NCBI GenBank assembly: GCA_003166865.1
Contig: PMUP01000023.1
Location: forward strand, 75,616-139,615
Origin: Bryobacterales bacterium
GTDB taxonomy: Bacteria; Acidobacteriota; Terriglobia; Bryobacterales; Bryobacteraceae
Length of the DNA stretch: 64,000 bases
Direction: 5' to 3'
The translations under genes were made by a program, and so were the position numbers. Below the pieces are notes generated by a model that saw only the letters and a list, made by a program, of their open reading frames with translations, had not been told where the DNA came from and searched no databases. Shown here piece by piece: positions 48,551 through 58,204 of this stretch (position 1 is its first letter; the number at the start of each line of letters is the position of its first letter).

Positions 48551-49939
48551 GTGCTCAAACGGTTTCGCTACCAAATCGCGATCTTTCTGTCCGTGATTGG
48601 TCCGGGAATTATCACGGCCAACGTCGATAACGACTCGGGCGGCATCCTCACCTATTCGCAGGCGGGCGCGAAATACGGCTACCTGCCGCTGTGGACGCTG
48701 ATCCCCATCACGCTGCTGCTGATCGTCACGCAGGAGATGTCCTCGCGCATGGGCGCGGTGACGGGCAAGGGTCTGTCCGATCTGATCCGCGAGGAATTCG
48801 GTTTGCGGACCACGTTTTTTCTGATGATCGCGCTGGTGCTCACGAATTTCACCAACGTGATCGCGGAGTTCGCCGGCATTGCCAGCTCGCTGGAACTGTT
48901 TCACATCAGCCGCTACATTTCGGTGCCAATTTGCGCGGTGGCCGTCTGGTTCCTGGTGGTGCGCGGCAATTACCGCAGCGCCGAAAAGATCTTCCTTGCC
49001 GCGTGCTTCTTGTATGTGACCTACATCATTTCCGCGTTTCTGCTGAAGCCGGATTGGAAGGAAGCGGCCATCTACAGCGTCAAGCCGATTCTGATGTTCG
49101 ACACCGACTACATCACCATGTTGATCGCGATGGTGGGCACATCCATCGCACCGTGGATGCAGTTCTACTTGCAGTCGGCGATCGTGGAGAAGGGAATTAC
49201 GGCTAAAGAGTACGTGCAGTCGCGCATAGAAGTGATCGTGGGTTGTGTTTTGACGGATGTGGTGGCGTTCTTCATCATCGTGTCCTGCGCTACCGCGATT
49301 TGGGCCCACGGTCCGAAAGATATCAACGACGCCGCCGACGCCGCGGTCGCGCTGAAGCCGTTTGGCCGCTACGCTTATCTTTTGTTTAGCGCCGGTCTGT
49401 TCAACGCCTCATTTTTCGCGGCTTGCATTTTGCCGCTTTCCACCGCGTTCACGGTGTGCGAAGGTTTGGGCTTTGAATCGGGCGTTGATAAGCGATTCCA
49501 CGAAGCGCCGGAGTTCTACTGGCTGTACACTTTATTGATCGCTTTGGGCGCGGGCGTGATCCTGTGGCCGCATTTTCCGCTGGTGAGGATGATCCTGGCG
49601 TCGCAGGTGCTCAACGGCGTGTTGCTGCCGTTCGTGCTGATCTACATGGTGCTGCTGATCAACAAAAAGGGCCTCATGAAGGAATGGACGAATTCGGCGG
49701 TGTACAACACCGTGGCCTGGGTCTCGGTGGCGATCATGATTGGCTTAACGCTCGCGCTGGCGTCGATCACGGTGAAGCAGATGATGCAGGCTAGGGCCGA
49801 GCCGATTGAACGCTCAGCCCCGGTCGCCCAAGTGCAAAGCTACGATTCCGGCCGTCATACGCTCAAAGCGTACGTTCACGAATCCCGCATCGCGCATCTG
49901 ATTCGCCAGACCCTCGGCATCGGGAAATTTGCGGACTGA
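48551..49939 (+). CDS. Atypical NRAMP-family divalent metal transporter
   Basis: 462 residues with about 11 membrane helices. The TM1 motif that is DPGN in classical NRAMP reads NVDNDSGG (~25-31), and the TM6 motif normally containing MPH reads SIAPWMQF (~198-205), with Ala at the usual Met-ligand position. Such changes are typical of NRAMP-related transporters, some of which carry Mg2+. The C-terminal ~40 residues (from ERSAPVAQ) overlap the end of ubiE on the other strand by 126 bases and look added. GTG start three bases after the MgtE-N gene. Confidence 0.88.
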   Translation: MLKRFRYQIAIFLSVIGPGIITANVDNDSGGILTYSQAGAKYGYLPLWTLIPITLLLIVTQEMSSRMGAVTGKGLSDLIREEFGLRTTFFLMIALVLTNFTNVIAEFAGIASSLELFHISRYISVPICAVAVWFLVVRGNYRSAEKIFLAACFLYVTYIISAFLLKPDWKEAAIYSVKPILMFDTDYITMLIAMVGTSIAPWMQFYLQSAIVEKGITAKEYVQSRIEVIVGCVLTDVVAFFIIVSCATAIWAHGPKDINDAADAAVALKPFGRYAYLLFSAGLFNASFFAACILPLSTAFTVCEGLGFESGVDKRFHEAPEFYWLYTLLIALGAGVILWPHFPLVRMILASQVLNGVLLPFVLIYMVLLINKKGLMKEWTNSAVYNTVAWVSVAIMIGLTLALASITVKQMMQARAEPIERSAPVAQVQSYDSGRHTLKAYVHESRIAHLIRQTLGIGKFAD

Positions 49940-50554
49940 TTCCGGCAGGTAGATGTAGGCGTCCTTCGACCCCGAGATCATTCCTCCGACAGTGGGCAAG
50001 ATCGCCCGCGAGTAGAAGCCGTAAAGTCCCGCGAGCAGTGCGTTCGGCGGCGTGGAAAATTCCAGGATCGCCAGCGTGCCACCGGGTTTCAAGATGCGCC
50101 GCAGCTCCATCAAGCCGCCGCGGTAGTGTGTCAGATTGCGGAATCCGAACGCGATGGTAGCCAGATCGAAGGATGCGTCTGGTGTTGGAAGCTGCAAGGC
50201 ATCGGCTTCGAAAAGCGCGGGGCTGCGTTTGCGGCGCGCCGCGACCAGCATGGGGTGCGAAAAATCGCTGGCGAAAACGCGCGCCGACGGCCCGCGCCCC
50301 TGGAGCGCGAGCGCCAGATCGCCAGTGCCGCAGCAAACATCCAAAACGCGTGCGCCGGGCTGCGCGAGAATCGGCGCCACTCGCGCCACGGTGCGGCGGC
50401 GCCAATGGCGATCGATATTCATCGACAGCAGATGGTTCAGCAGGTCGTAGCGCGGGGCGATGCGCCCGAACATCCCGCGCACCCAGGCGGAAGCTTGTTG
50501 CTCGGTTTCAGCGCCCGCGGGCGTGGTGCCTGAGGAAGTGCCTTGCGTCAGCAA
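49814..50554 (-). CDS. ubiE: Demethylmenaquinone/ubiquinone methyltransferase
   Basis: C-methylates the quinone ring in the last steps of menaquinone or ubiquinone synthesis. 246 residues from TTG 50554, chosen because GAGGAA lies 8 bases before it and the codon overlaps the aroB end. Motifs MFGRIAPRYDLLNHLLSMNI, VLDVCCGTGDLALAL, IAFGFRNLTHYRGGL and the typical end AGIVALHLG. An acidobacterial host would probably use menaquinone (then menG). A longer frame into aroB is not credible. Confidence 0.92.
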   Translation of the reverse strand: MLTQGTSSGTTPAGAETEQQASAWVRGMFGRIAPRYDLLNHLLSMNIDRHWRRRTVARVAPILAQPGARVLDVCCGTGDLALALQGRGPSARVFASDFSHPMLVAARRKRSPALFEADALQLPTPDASFDLATIAFGFRNLTHYRGGLMELRRILKPGGTLAILEFSTPPNALLAGLYGFYSRAILPTVGGMISGSKDAYIYLPESVRKFPDAEGLANQMRDAGFVNVRFERMTAGIVALHLGDRG

Positions 50555-51624
50555 GTGAGCGCTTCCTCGATGGCCGCGGCAACGAATCGTTCCTGAACGT
50601 CGGCTGTGATCTTCACCGCGCCGATGCGCTCGGGTAGGACGAAATGGATCTTGCCCTGGACAGTCTTCTTGTCGCTCTTCAGGCGTGCGGCGATGCGCGC
50701 CGGATCGATGCCCGCCAGCGGCGGCAGCGGACCATAGGAATTCACGCAGCGCAGAATCTCCTGCTTGTCCTCGACGGAGAGCAGACGTTCCTTCGCGCCC
50801 AGCAACGTGGCGGCCTTCATGCCCCACGCCACCGCTTCGCCATGCAGAAACTGGGAGTAGCCGGTCTCGGCCTCCAGCGCGTGACCGAAGGTATGGCCGA
50901 AGTTGAGGATGCGCCGGCGGTCTTGTTCCTTCTCATCGCCTGAGACCACTTCCGCTTTGATGCGCACCGAATCGCAAATCATGCGGTCCACAACTTCTGG
51001 CGCGTGCGACATCACGCGCTGCGGCTCGCGGCTCATCAGCCAAAACAGATCCGCATCGGCAATCACGCCATGCTTGATGATTTCGAAAAGGCCCGCGCGG
51101 TATTCGCGCTCGGGCAGTGTGTCGAGCACGCCCGGGTCGATGATCACGGCCAAGGGCTGATGAAAGCTCCCGAGCAGGTTCTTGCCGCAGGCCAGATTGA
51201 CGCCCGTTTTGCCGCCAATGGCCGCGTCCACTTGCGCGAGCAACGTGGTCGGAATTTGAATCACTGGAATGCCGCGCATGAAGATGGCGGCCAGAAAACC
51301 CGCGACGTCCGTCAAAATTCCGCCGCCGAATGCGACGATGACGCTCGATCGATCGCCGCCGCGCGCGACCATCTGCTCGGCCAGCGTCTCCACTTCCGCC
51401 AGGCGCTTGCGCGGTTCGCCGCCCGGAAAAAACAAAATCTCATGCGGATGATCGCCGATCGCCCGCGCAAGTGCGGCGCCGTGGAGTTTCCAGACGTCTT
51501 CGGTGGAGATCAGAAACGCCTTACCGGCGCGTTCGGGAATGAACTGCCGCACGTTCCGAAGCCCGCCGCGCTCTACCAGCACCGGGTAGCGACACGCGGA
51601 CGTCTCGACGAAATACGACGGCAT
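50548..51624 (-). CDS. aroB: 3-dehydroquinate synthase
   Basis: Second enzyme of the shikimate pathway, NAD-dependent with a divalent metal. 358 residues with SSVIVAFGGGILTDVAGFLA, IPTTLLAQVDAAIGGKTGVN, the metal-site Glu/His pattern with HTFGHALE and FLHGEAVAWGM. Overlaps the start of ubiE by seven bases, implying coupling. No other aro gene is nearby. Confidence 0.96.
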   Translation of the reverse strand: MPSYFVETSACRYPVLVERGGLRNVRQFIPERAGKAFLISTEDVWKLHGAALARAIGDHPHEILFFPGGEPRKRLAEVETLAEQMVARGGDRSSVIVAFGGGILTDVAGFLAAIFMRGIPVIQIPTTLLAQVDAAIGGKTGVNLACGKNLLGSFHQPLAVIIDPGVLDTLPEREYRAGLFEIIKHGVIADADLFWLMSREPQRVMSHAPEVVDRMICDSVRIKAEVVSGDEKEQDRRRILNFGHTFGHALEAETGYSQFLHGEAVAWGMKAATLLGAKERLLSVEDKQEILRCVNSYGPLPPLAGIDPARIAARLKSDKKTVQGKIHFVLPERIGAVKITADVQERFVAAAIEEALTC

Positions 51625-51637
51625 ACAATCGTTGTAC

Positions 51638-52780
51638 CTACTTCTTGACGTACTTCTTCAAGTCCATCGGGCCCACTTCCGCGCCGTAGATGTTCCCCTG
51701 GGCGTCTGCCGCCACGCCTTCCGCCGCGCTTGTCCCGGTCGCCTTTTCCACCGGGTCCGGAATGAACGCGATCACCTTGCCGTCCTTCAGACTTCCGATC
51801 CGGATGCCCCTCTTCCACCCAGCATGGTTCCGAGACACAGAATCGGACTCGGAATCCGTCACGTAAATCACGTCGTGCTTGTCGATGAAGATGCCGCTCG
51901 GCCGGCTGAACTGCCGCATCTCTGAAATGAAGTTGCCATCCTGATCGAAGACCTGAATCCGATTGTTGTTGCGGTCGCCCACGTACAGCCGCCCTTTGGA
52001 GTCGAACGCCAGCGCGTGCGGTTGGTCGAATTCGCCGGGACCTGTCCCCAGCTTGCCCCAGGTCTTGATCAACTTGCCATCCTTGGTGAACTTGAGTATC
52101 CGGTTGTTCCCCGCGCCATGTCCCTCAGAGACGAAAATAGCGCCATTGCGAGCAACGATCACGTCGTTCGGCGCATAAAAGTAATCCGGCTCGGCCGCGC
52201 CGCCCGGCTTTCCGAGCGTCATCAGCAGTTTCCCGTCCGGACTGAACTTATATACCTGATGGCCCTTGGTTGAGCCGGGCCGCGGACCAATCGGACCGCT
52301 GGGGGCCGCGCCCCTTCCGCCCGCTCCAGCGCCGCCTGCCCCGGCTCCGGCGCCACGTCCGGCAGGCAGAGGCGCGTTGTCCTGATAGTCGGTTATCCAC
52401 ACATTGCCTTGCCTGTCGACATAGATGCCGTGGGGCGCGATGAACATCCCCGCGCCGAAACTCTTCACCAGATTCCCATTCTGATCGAACTTGAGTATCG
52501 GAGGAATGTTCTTGATCTCGCCCGTCGTCCGGTCGAGACAACTGTTAGCCCCGCACCGCTCCGCGACCCACACCGACTTGCCGTCCTTATCGATGTCCAC
52601 CGCGCTCGTCGATCCCCACTTTCTCCCCTCCGGGAGCTTGGCCCAGCCCTCCACTGTGCGGTACGGATTCGGGGCATCATTGGTGGGGGCGTCGGACTGC
52701 GCACACGCTTCCCAAGAGACTGCGCTGATGGCAACCAAAGCAGCGGTAAACGTGAATCTCATTTGCCTTTCACGTGTCAT
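51638..52780 (-). CDS. Secreted NHL-repeat beta-propeller protein
   Basis: 380 residues. Signal peptide at the N-terminus (MRFTFTAALVAISAVSWEAC), then six or so NHL blades such as IAPHGIYVDRQGNVWITDYQ, ILKFTKDGKLIKTWGKLGTG and QPHALAFDSKGRLYVGDRNN. A Gly/Ala-rich low-complexity insert (~145-175) interrupts one blade. Relatives include peptidyl-hydroxyglycine lyase-like proteins, but no catalytic set can be assigned. ATG 52780 has GGGAG upstream; ATG 52762 is an alternative. Confidence 0.85.
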   Translation of the reverse strand: MTRERQMRFTFTAALVAISAVSWEACAQSDAPTNDAPNPYRTVEGWAKLPEGRKWGSTSAVDIDKDGKSVWVAERCGANSCLDRTTGEIKNIPPILKFDQNGNLVKSFGAGMFIAPHGIYVDRQGNVWITDYQDNAPLPAGRGAGAGAGGAGAGGRGAAPSGPIGPRPGSTKGHQVYKFSPDGKLLMTLGKPGGAAEPDYFYAPNDVIVARNGAIFVSEGHGAGNNRILKFTKDGKLIKTWGKLGTGPGEFDQPHALAFDSKGRLYVGDRNNNRIQVFDQDGNFISEMRQFSRPSGIFIDKHDVIYVTDSESDSVSRNHAGWKRGIRIGSLKDGKVIAFIPDPVEKATGTSAAEGVAADAQGNIYGAEVGPMDLKKYVKK

Positions 52781-52813
52781 TTAACATCTCCCTAATTAGA
52801 GTGGGCGCACCTG

Positions 52814-52839
52814 GCAAGCGTTTTTCATTATACGCTTGC
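52814..52839. promoter_or_regulatory. Palindrome in the divergent NHL/hslV region
   Basis: GCAAGCG (52814-52820) pairs with CGCTTGC (52833-52839) around a 12-base AT-rich centre. It lies 34 bases upstream of the NHL gene start and 130 bases before hslV. The symmetry would fit an operator for a dimeric regulator or a hairpin. No consensus was recognised. Confidence 0.35.
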
Positions 52840-52972
52840 GGGTTCAGGCGAAACCTCTGGCGCAGAATGGGCGTTGTCGAGAAATTGCCGGCGTGCGGTA
52901 GAATGGTATTTCCAGCGCGCGGCTTCAAAGGCCACGGCTGCGCAGTCCAGGAAATCGAGAACCAATCCGACA

Positions 52973-53512
52973 ATGAAAGAACGAATACGCTCCACAACCA
53001 TCCTCTGCGTTCGCCGGGGTGGGAAAGTGGTGATGGCGGGGGACGGGCAGGTGACCCTCGGCCAGGAAGTGTTGAAGGCCTCCGCGAAGAAGCTTCGGCG
53101 GCTCTACAGCGACAAAGTCATCGCGGGATTCGCCGGTTCCACCGCTGACGCGTTCGCGCTATTCGCGCGTTTTGAAGCCAAGCTGGAGCAGTTCAACGGT
53201 AATCTCCCGCGCTCGGTGGTCGAGCTCGCCAAGGAGTGGCGCACCGACCGCGTGTTGCGGCATCTGGAAGCGCTGCTGCTGGTGGCCGACGTCAACAACA
53301 CATTCATCGTCAGCGGCAATGGCGATGTGATTGAGCCAGACAACGAAGTGGCGGCCATCGGCTCGGGTGGACCGTTCGCGAAGTCGGCGGCCACGGCGCT
53401 GATCGAAAATACTAAACTGGGAGCGAAAGAAATAGCAGAGAGGGCCATGAAGATCGCCGCACAAATTTGCATCTACACGAACGACACCGTGATCTTCGAG
53501 GAACTGGGCTAG
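52973..53512 (+). CDS. hslV: HslV peptidase subunit of the HslUV protease
   Basis: Threonine protease of the bacterial proteasome-like HslUV complex. From ATG 52973 it has 179 residues. A short propeptide MKERIRS precedes the catalytic TT (T8) in [20 protein letters not shown]; this is a few residues longer than the usual single Met. Later motifs [17 protein letters not shown] and [13 protein letters not shown] are standard. Longer upstream starts lack support. The stop is directly followed by hslU. Confidence 0.95.
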   Translation: MKERIRSTTILCVRRGGKVVMAGDGQVTLGQEVLKASAKKLRRLYSDKVIAGFAGSTADAFALFARFEAKLEQFNGNLPRSVVELAKEWRTDRVLRHLEALLLVADVNNTFIVSGNGDVIEPDNEVAAIGSGGPFAKSAATALIENTKLGAKEIAERAMKIAAQICIYTNDTVIFEELG

Positions 53513-54871
53513 ATGGTGATCTACTTACCCGGCCAAGCGCTCGATGAAACGCCGCTGCTCGACGAGCTGACGCCTCGCGAGATCGTCCAAGAGCTCGACA
53601 AATACGTGATCGGACAGGCGGACGCCAAGCGCGCTGTCGCCATCGCGCTGCGGAACCGCATCCGCCGCCAGAAGCTGGAACCCGAGCTCGCCGATGAAGT
53701 GATGCCGAAGAACATCCTCATGATCGGGCCCACCGGCGTGGGCAAAACAGAGATAGCAAGAAGACTCGCTAAGCTCGCCAACTCCCCGTTCTTGAAAGTA
53801 GAAGCCAGCAAGTTCACCGAAGTCGGTTACGTTGGACGCGACGTGGAAGCCATGATTCGCGACCTGGTGGACATCTCCATCGACATGGTGCGCGAAGAAC
53901 GGCTGGAAGAAGTGGCCGAGCGCGCCGAAAAAAACGCCGAGGAGCGGCTGTTGGATCTGTTAATGCCGCCGCAACCGGAGGTTTCCGAAAGCGCCGAACG
54001 CACGCGCGAGAAACTGCGCGAGAAATTGCGCGCGGGCAAACTGGACGATCGCCTGGTGGAGATCGACGTCCGCGAGCGCGGTCCCACGTTTGAGATCAGC
54101 ACCAATACCGGCCTGGAAGAAATGGACGTCAACCTGAAGGACGTCCTGCCGGGCCTGTTTGGGCAGCGCACCCGCAAACGAAAGATGCGGGTTGCCGAGG
54201 CCGCCGAGTACCTGGTGCAGGAAGAAGAGCAGAAGCTCATCGACATGGATCAGGTGACGCGCGTCGCGCTGGATCGCGTGGAGCGCAGCGGCATCATCTT
54301 CCTGGACGAGATCGATAAGATCGCCGGCCGCGAATCCGGCCACGGCCCCGACGTCAGCCGCGAAGGCGTGCAGCGCGATATTCTGCCGATCGTCGAAGGC
54401 ACCACGGTCAATACACGTCACGGTTTCGTGCGGACGGATCATATTCTGTTCATCGCGGCGGGCGCGTTCCACGTCTCGAAACCCAGCGATCTGATCCCGG
54501 AGCTCCAGGGCCGATTCCCCATTCGTGTGGAACTGAAATCGCTCACCGAAGCGGATTTCATTCGCATTCTGAAGGAGCCCAAGGGCGCGCTGGTGAAACA
54601 GTACATCGCTCTGCTGGATACCGAAGGTATCAAGCTGGTGTTCACTGACGACGCCATCGAGCAGATCGCCGGCTTCGCGGCTCGGGTCAACCAAACGGCC
54701 GAAAATATTGGGGCGCGGCGCTTGCACACCATCATGGAGAAGCTGCTGGAAGAGATCTCGTTCGCGGGGCCCGACCTCAAGAAGAAGAACGTCCGCATAG
54801 ACGCCGCCTACGTCCGCAAGCAACTGGCCGACATCGTGAAGGACCAGGATCTGAGCCGGTACATCCTATAG
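53513..54871 (+). CDS. hslU: HslU ATPase subunit of the HslUV protease
   Basis: AAA+ unfoldase that feeds substrates to HslV. 452 residues: Walker [17 protein letters not shown], pore loop region [16 protein letters not shown], intermediate I-domain, Walker [13 protein letters not shown], sensor motifs and the C-terminal RYIL tail that docks into HslV. The start is immediately after the hslV stop. Confidence 0.97.
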   Translation: MVIYLPGQALDETPLLDELTPREIVQELDKYVIGQADAKRAVAIALRNRIRRQKLEPELADEVMPKNILMIGPTGVGKTEIARRLAKLANSPFLKVEASKFTEVGYVGRDVEAMIRDLVDISIDMVREERLEEVAERAEKNAEERLLDLLMPPQPEVSESAERTREKLREKLRAGKLDDRLVEIDVRERGPTFEISTNTGLEEMDVNLKDVLPGLFGQRTRKRKMRVAEAAEYLVQEEEQKLIDMDQVTRVALDRVERSGIIFLDEIDKIAGRESGHGPDVSREGVQRDILPIVEGTTVNTRHGFVRTDHILFIAAGAFHVSKPSDLIPELQGRFPIRVELKSLTEADFIRILKEPKGALVKQYIALLDTEGIKLVFTDDAIEQIAGFAARVNQTAENIGARRLHTIMEKLLEEISFAGPDLKKKNVRIDAAYVRKQLADIVKDQDLSRYIL

Positions 54872-54874
54872 CCG

Positions 54875-55855
54875 ATGCGCACGCTGGCCGTGATTATTTG
54901 CGCCGCGGTCTGCGCGCTGCTGGCCGGATGCGGGTCTATCGGTGAACCTCTGTATCCCGCGTTGCGCATTCCTGCGCGCGTCATCGATCTCGCAGTGGTG
55001 GAGCGCGGCCCCAATCTCGATTTCGATTTCACCATCGCACCGCTCACCACCGAAGGCGTGCCGCTGACCGATATCGGGAGCGTGGATTTGCGCGTCGGTG
55101 CCAGCCCCAGCAATGGATTCAACATGGACGAATGGTTAAGGAGTTCCACGAGCGTTACCGTGCCCACGCCGGACAAGCCCGGCCCGGTTCATGCCGAGTT
55201 TCCCGTTGCGAACTTCGTTGACAAAGATGTCATTGTGGCCGTGCGCGCGACGAACCCCAAGGGGCGCGATGCCGGCTGGTCGGATCTCAAGACCTTACAT
55301 GTGGAGCAGCCAGTCGCGACACCAGCCGATTTTCACGTTGCGGCCACGGCCAAGGGCGTTGAGCTTTCGTGGCGTGCGGCCGCGCCCGGCGAATTCCGCA
55401 TTTTTCGAAAGACTGAACTGCAGCCCCGGCCCCTACTGCTCGCCACCGCGACAGAGTCGCCTTACGTCGACATCAGCGCGGAATATGGCAAAACCTATCA
55501 GTATTCTGTCCAAAGCATGCGCGGCAAGGTGGAGAGCGATGTAGCCGGCCCGGAAAGCATTACTCCGGTGGACATCTTCCCACCCGAAGTTCCGTCCGGC
55601 CTCACTGCATCGGTGGGTCTTGGCGCCGTCGAATTGGCGTGGACGCGGAACACCGAGCCCGATTTCAAGGAGTATCGAATCTTCCGCTCCGAGGAAGGCG
55701 GGCCGTTCATCGAAATCGCGCGCGGATTAGACGCGCCTACGTATTCCGATCACGGCATTCAAAGCGGAAAGCATTATCGCTATCAAGTTTCGGCCATCGA
55801 TCAGATCGGCAACGAGAGCGCGCAATCTGCTCCCGTGGAAATCCTTGCTCAATGA
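54875..55855 (+). CDS. Fibronectin type III lipoprotein
   Basis: 326 residues with a lipoprotein signal (IICAAVCALLAGCGSIGEP; lipobox LAGC). The mature protein has a beta-rich N-terminal region and two Fn3-like domains; the second is clear, with PPEVPSGLTASVGLGAVELA and the end HYRYQVSAIDQIGNESAQ. Probably surface- or periplasm-exposed and membrane-anchored. Starts three bases after hslU. Its stop codon lies in a 14-base tandem repeat. Confidence 0.85.
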   Translation: MRTLAVIICAAVCALLAGCGSIGEPLYPALRIPARVIDLAVVERGPNLDFDFTIAPLTTEGVPLTDIGSVDLRVGASPSNGFNMDEWLRSSTSVTVPTPDKPGPVHAEFPVANFVDKDVIVAVRATNPKGRDAGWSDLKTLHVEQPVATPADFHVAATAKGVELSWRAAAPGEFRIFRKTELQPRPLLLATATESPYVDISAEYGKTYQYSVQSMRGKVESDVAGPESITPVDIFPPEVPSGLTASVGLGAVELAWTRNTEPDFKEYRIFRSEEGGPFIEIARGLDAPTYSDHGIQSGKHYRYQVSAIDQIGNESAQSAPVEILAQ

Positions 55856-55887
55856 AGACTGCTCAATGAAGACTGCCCAATGAAAAT
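55846..55887 (+). repeat. 14-base tandem repeat spanning stop and start codons
   Basis: TGCTCAATGAAGAC at 55846-55859 is repeated exactly at 55860-55873, and a third copy TGCCCAATGAAAAT follows. Each copy holds an ATGA: the first contains the lipoprotein stop, the third the start of the FAH gene. The result is three ATG codons 14 bases apart, each in a different frame. Confidence 0.75.
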
Positions 55888-56542
55888 CGTCCGCCATGGT
55901 TCCGACGGGCGGCTGCTGCCGCCGTGCGTTCCGTCTAAGATCGTGTGCGTCGGCCGCAATTATGCTGAACACGCCAAGGAGCTGGGCAACGAAGTGCCCG
56001 CCGAGCCCACCATTTTTCTGAAGCCTCCCTCGTCGCTGATCGCGTCGGGCGACGTGATCGTGTATCCGCGGTTATCGCAGCGTCTCGACTATGAGGGCGA
56101 ATTGGGAGTTGTGATCGGCCGGCGTGCGCGCAACGTGAAAAGCTCCGATGCCGCCGGCTACGTCCTGGGCTACACCTGCGTCAACGATGTCACCGCGCGC
56201 GACTTGCAACGAAAAGATGGTCAATGGACGCGCGGCAAAGGCTTCGATACTTTTTGTCCCGTAGGACCGTGTATTGTCCCGCGCGATGAAGTGGATCTCG
56301 CTAGCCTGCGTGTCCGGACGTTTGTCGATGGCGAGAAAAAGCAGGACGCGTCAATTACGGAAATGATCTTCAGCGTGGATGATATAATCGCTTACGTAAG
56401 TGGATTCATGACGCTCGAGCCGGGTGATTTGATCGCGACAGGCACTCCGTCCGGCGTCGGTCCGCTGCAACCAGGGTCGCAAGTGCGGATTGAAATCGAT
56501 GGCATCGGCGTGTTGGAGAACACCGTCGTGCTAGAGGATTAG
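55880..56542 (+). CDS. Fumarylacetoacetate hydrolase-family enzyme
   Basis: 220 residues, the length of the small FAH/2-hydroxyhepta-2,4-diene-1,7-dioate isomerase group. Motifs [44 protein letters not shown] (metal-binding Glu), [20 protein letters not shown] and [15 protein letters not shown]. Could be an acylpyruvase, oxaloacetate tautomerase or decarboxylase; the substrate is not decidable by eye. ATG 55880 is the in-frame one of three ATGs in the tandem repeat. Confidence 0.9.
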   Translation: MKIVRHGSDGRLLPPCVPSKIVCVGRNYAEHAKELGNEVPAEPTIFLKPPSSLIASGDVIVYPRLSQRLDYEGELGVVIGRRARNVKSSDAAGYVLGYTCVNDVTARDLQRKDGQWTRGKGFDTFCPVGPCIVPRDEVDLASLRVRTFVDGEKKQDASITEMIFSVDDIIAYVSGFMTLEPGDLIATGTPSGVGPLQPGSQVRIEIDGIGVLENTVVLED

Positions 56543-56577
56543 CCTCTGGCGGCCGGGTGTTTCCCCGAGCAATTCCA

Positions 56578-56979
56578 ATGACAGAGGCAGTTGGCATCAG
56601 TGCCGTATCACTTATGGCGGTGGCCGCGGGCGTTTACATCGTGCTGCGCATCCGGCGCAAGCCGAAGGATAAGGAGCAGAGGCGGCGGCTGGAAGTGAAC
56701 TCGAATGGGCGCTTGGGCGACGCCACCATCCTCGAGATCCACGACGACGCTATCTTCTACGAATATTCGGTTCGCGGCATCACCTACACAGCCTCCCAGG
56801 ACATCTCGAAACTGCGCGAGTTGATTCCGGGCGATCCGCAGCGGTTGATCGGCCGGCCGGCGTCGCTGAAATATTCGTCGCAGAACCCAGCCAACTCGAT
56901 TCTGCTGTGCGAGGAGTGGTCCGGACTACGCGTGGGAGGCCAGCCCGCGAATGGTATAGTTGGCAGTACAAGGCCATGA
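56578..56979 (+). CDS. Small single-span membrane protein
   Basis: 133 residues from ATG 56578: a short N-terminus, one membrane helix (ISAVSLMAVAAGVYIVLRI), a basic stretch RRKPKDKEQRRR, and a beta-rich cytoplasmic domain (ATILEIHDDAIFYEYSVRGI, YTASQDISKL). The soluble part resembles domains that bind or enclose small beta-barrels, but no family is recognised. Its TGA overlaps the next ATG (ATGA). Confidence 0.65.
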   Translation: MTEAVGISAVSLMAVAAGVYIVLRIRRKPKDKEQRRRLEVNSNGRLGDATILEIHDDAIFYEYSVRGITYTASQDISKLRELIPGDPQRLIGRPASLKYSSQNPANSILLCEEWSGLRVGGQPANGIVGSTRP

Positions 56980-58193
56980 ACGGCAAATACTATCGCGAAA
57001 ATGAGTGGTGGGTTAGCCCTTATAACTTCGTTCCGGAAGTGCAGTCGACGTTCCAATTGCCCGCGCGAGTGAGTATTCACGACGCCACGCTGCGCGACGG
57101 CGAGCAGACACCGGGAGTTGTGTTCAGCATCGCGGATAAGGTAGCGATCGCCGAGAAGCTCGCCGAAATCGGCGTGGACCGCATCGAAGCCGGCATGCCC
57201 GCCGTGTCCGAACAGGATTTCCAAGCCATCAAGGAGATCTCGCGTCTGGGTTTGAAATCGCGCATCTTCACCTTTGCGCGTGCTATGAACGCCGACATCG
57301 ACAAGGCGCTCGAATGCGGTTGTCACGGCGTGATTATCGAAATTCCGATCGGTTATCCGAAACTCAAGTACCAATTCAAGTGGACCTGGGAAGACGTACT
57401 GAAGAAGAGCATCGGGGTCATCAACTACGCGAAATCCCGTGGTTTGTACACCGTGTATTTTCCATACGACACCACGCGTGCCCGCGAGGAAGATCTCACC
57501 AACCTGCTGACGCGCATTATGCAGGAAGCGCCGCCGGACTCGGTCGGCGTCGTAGACACCATGGGCTGCGTTCTGCCGGAAGCGATGAAGTATCTGGTGC
57601 GCCTGGTCAAATCGATTACCAAACTCCCCGTGGAAGTGCACACGCACAACGATTTCGGTATGGCGGTGGCGACGGAATTGGCGGGCGTCGAAGCCGGCGC
57701 CGAAGTGGTGCATAGCTGCGCGAATGGCCTGGGCGAGCGCACCGGCAACGCCGCGCTCGAGGAGTTGATCGTCGCGCTGCACGTGCTCTATGGCTACGAA
57801 ACGCACTACGACCTGGGCAAGCTTCCCGAGCTCGGCGAGCTGGTCAGCCGCATCAGCCAGTTCGACATCGCGCTGAACAAGCCAATTCTGGGCGAGCGCA
57901 ACTTTACGCGCGAATCCGGCATCGGCGTCGATCTGGTGGTGAAGGAGCCGCTGGCGATGTTCGGAACGCATCCAGCGCTTACGGGCCGGCGCGGTGAAGT
58001 GGTGCTGGGGAAGAAGAGCGGGAAGGCATCCATCACTTACAACCTGGAACAGATGGGCATCACTGGCGTCGATGATGAAGCGGTCGGTGAGATGCTACGC
58101 CGCGTCAAGGACAAGGGCATTGAAAAGCGCGGGCTCCTGAGTCCGGCCGAGTTCAAGGAAATCGTCGAAGACGTACTGGTTGCCAAGCGCTAG
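56976..58193 (+). CDS. Homocitrate synthase/isopropylmalate synthase-family enzyme
   Basis: 405 residues from ATG 56976 (ATGA overlap). HMGL-like TIM barrel with IHDATLRDGEQTPGVVFS, metal-binding HTHNDFGMAV and NGLGERTGNAALEEL, which joins acetyl-CoA to a 2-oxo acid. It lacks the LeuA C-terminal regulatory domain and carries an unusual N-terminus (MNGKYYRENEWWVSPYNFVP). Closer to homocitrate synthase-like than LeuA, but the actual oxo acid is unknown. No leu or lys pathway neighbours are visible. Confidence 0.85.
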   Translation: MNGKYYRENEWWVSPYNFVPEVQSTFQLPARVSIHDATLRDGEQTPGVVFSIADKVAIAEKLAEIGVDRIEAGMPAVSEQDFQAIKEISRLGLKSRIFTFARAMNADIDKALECGCHGVIIEIPIGYPKLKYQFKWTWEDVLKKSIGVINYAKSRGLYTVYFPYDTTRAREEDLTNLLTRIMQEAPPDSVGVVDTMGCVLPEAMKYLVRLVKSITKLPVEVHTHNDFGMAVATELAGVEAGAEVVHSCANGLGERTGNAALEELIVALHVLYGYETHYDLGKLPELGELVSRISQFDIALNKPILGERNFTRESGIGVDLVVKEPLAMFGTHPALTGRRGEVVLGKKSGKASITYNLEQMGITGVDDEAVGEMLRRVKDKGIEKRGLLSPAEFKEIVEDVLVAKR

Positions 58194-58204
58194 GCCGAAG
58201 GGCC

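Noticed and set aside
50555..50827. Extended N-terminus of UbiE into aroB
   Set aside because: The translation is low-complexity Arg/Gly antiphase sequence of aroB; TTG 50554 has a good SD and gives the family's normal length.
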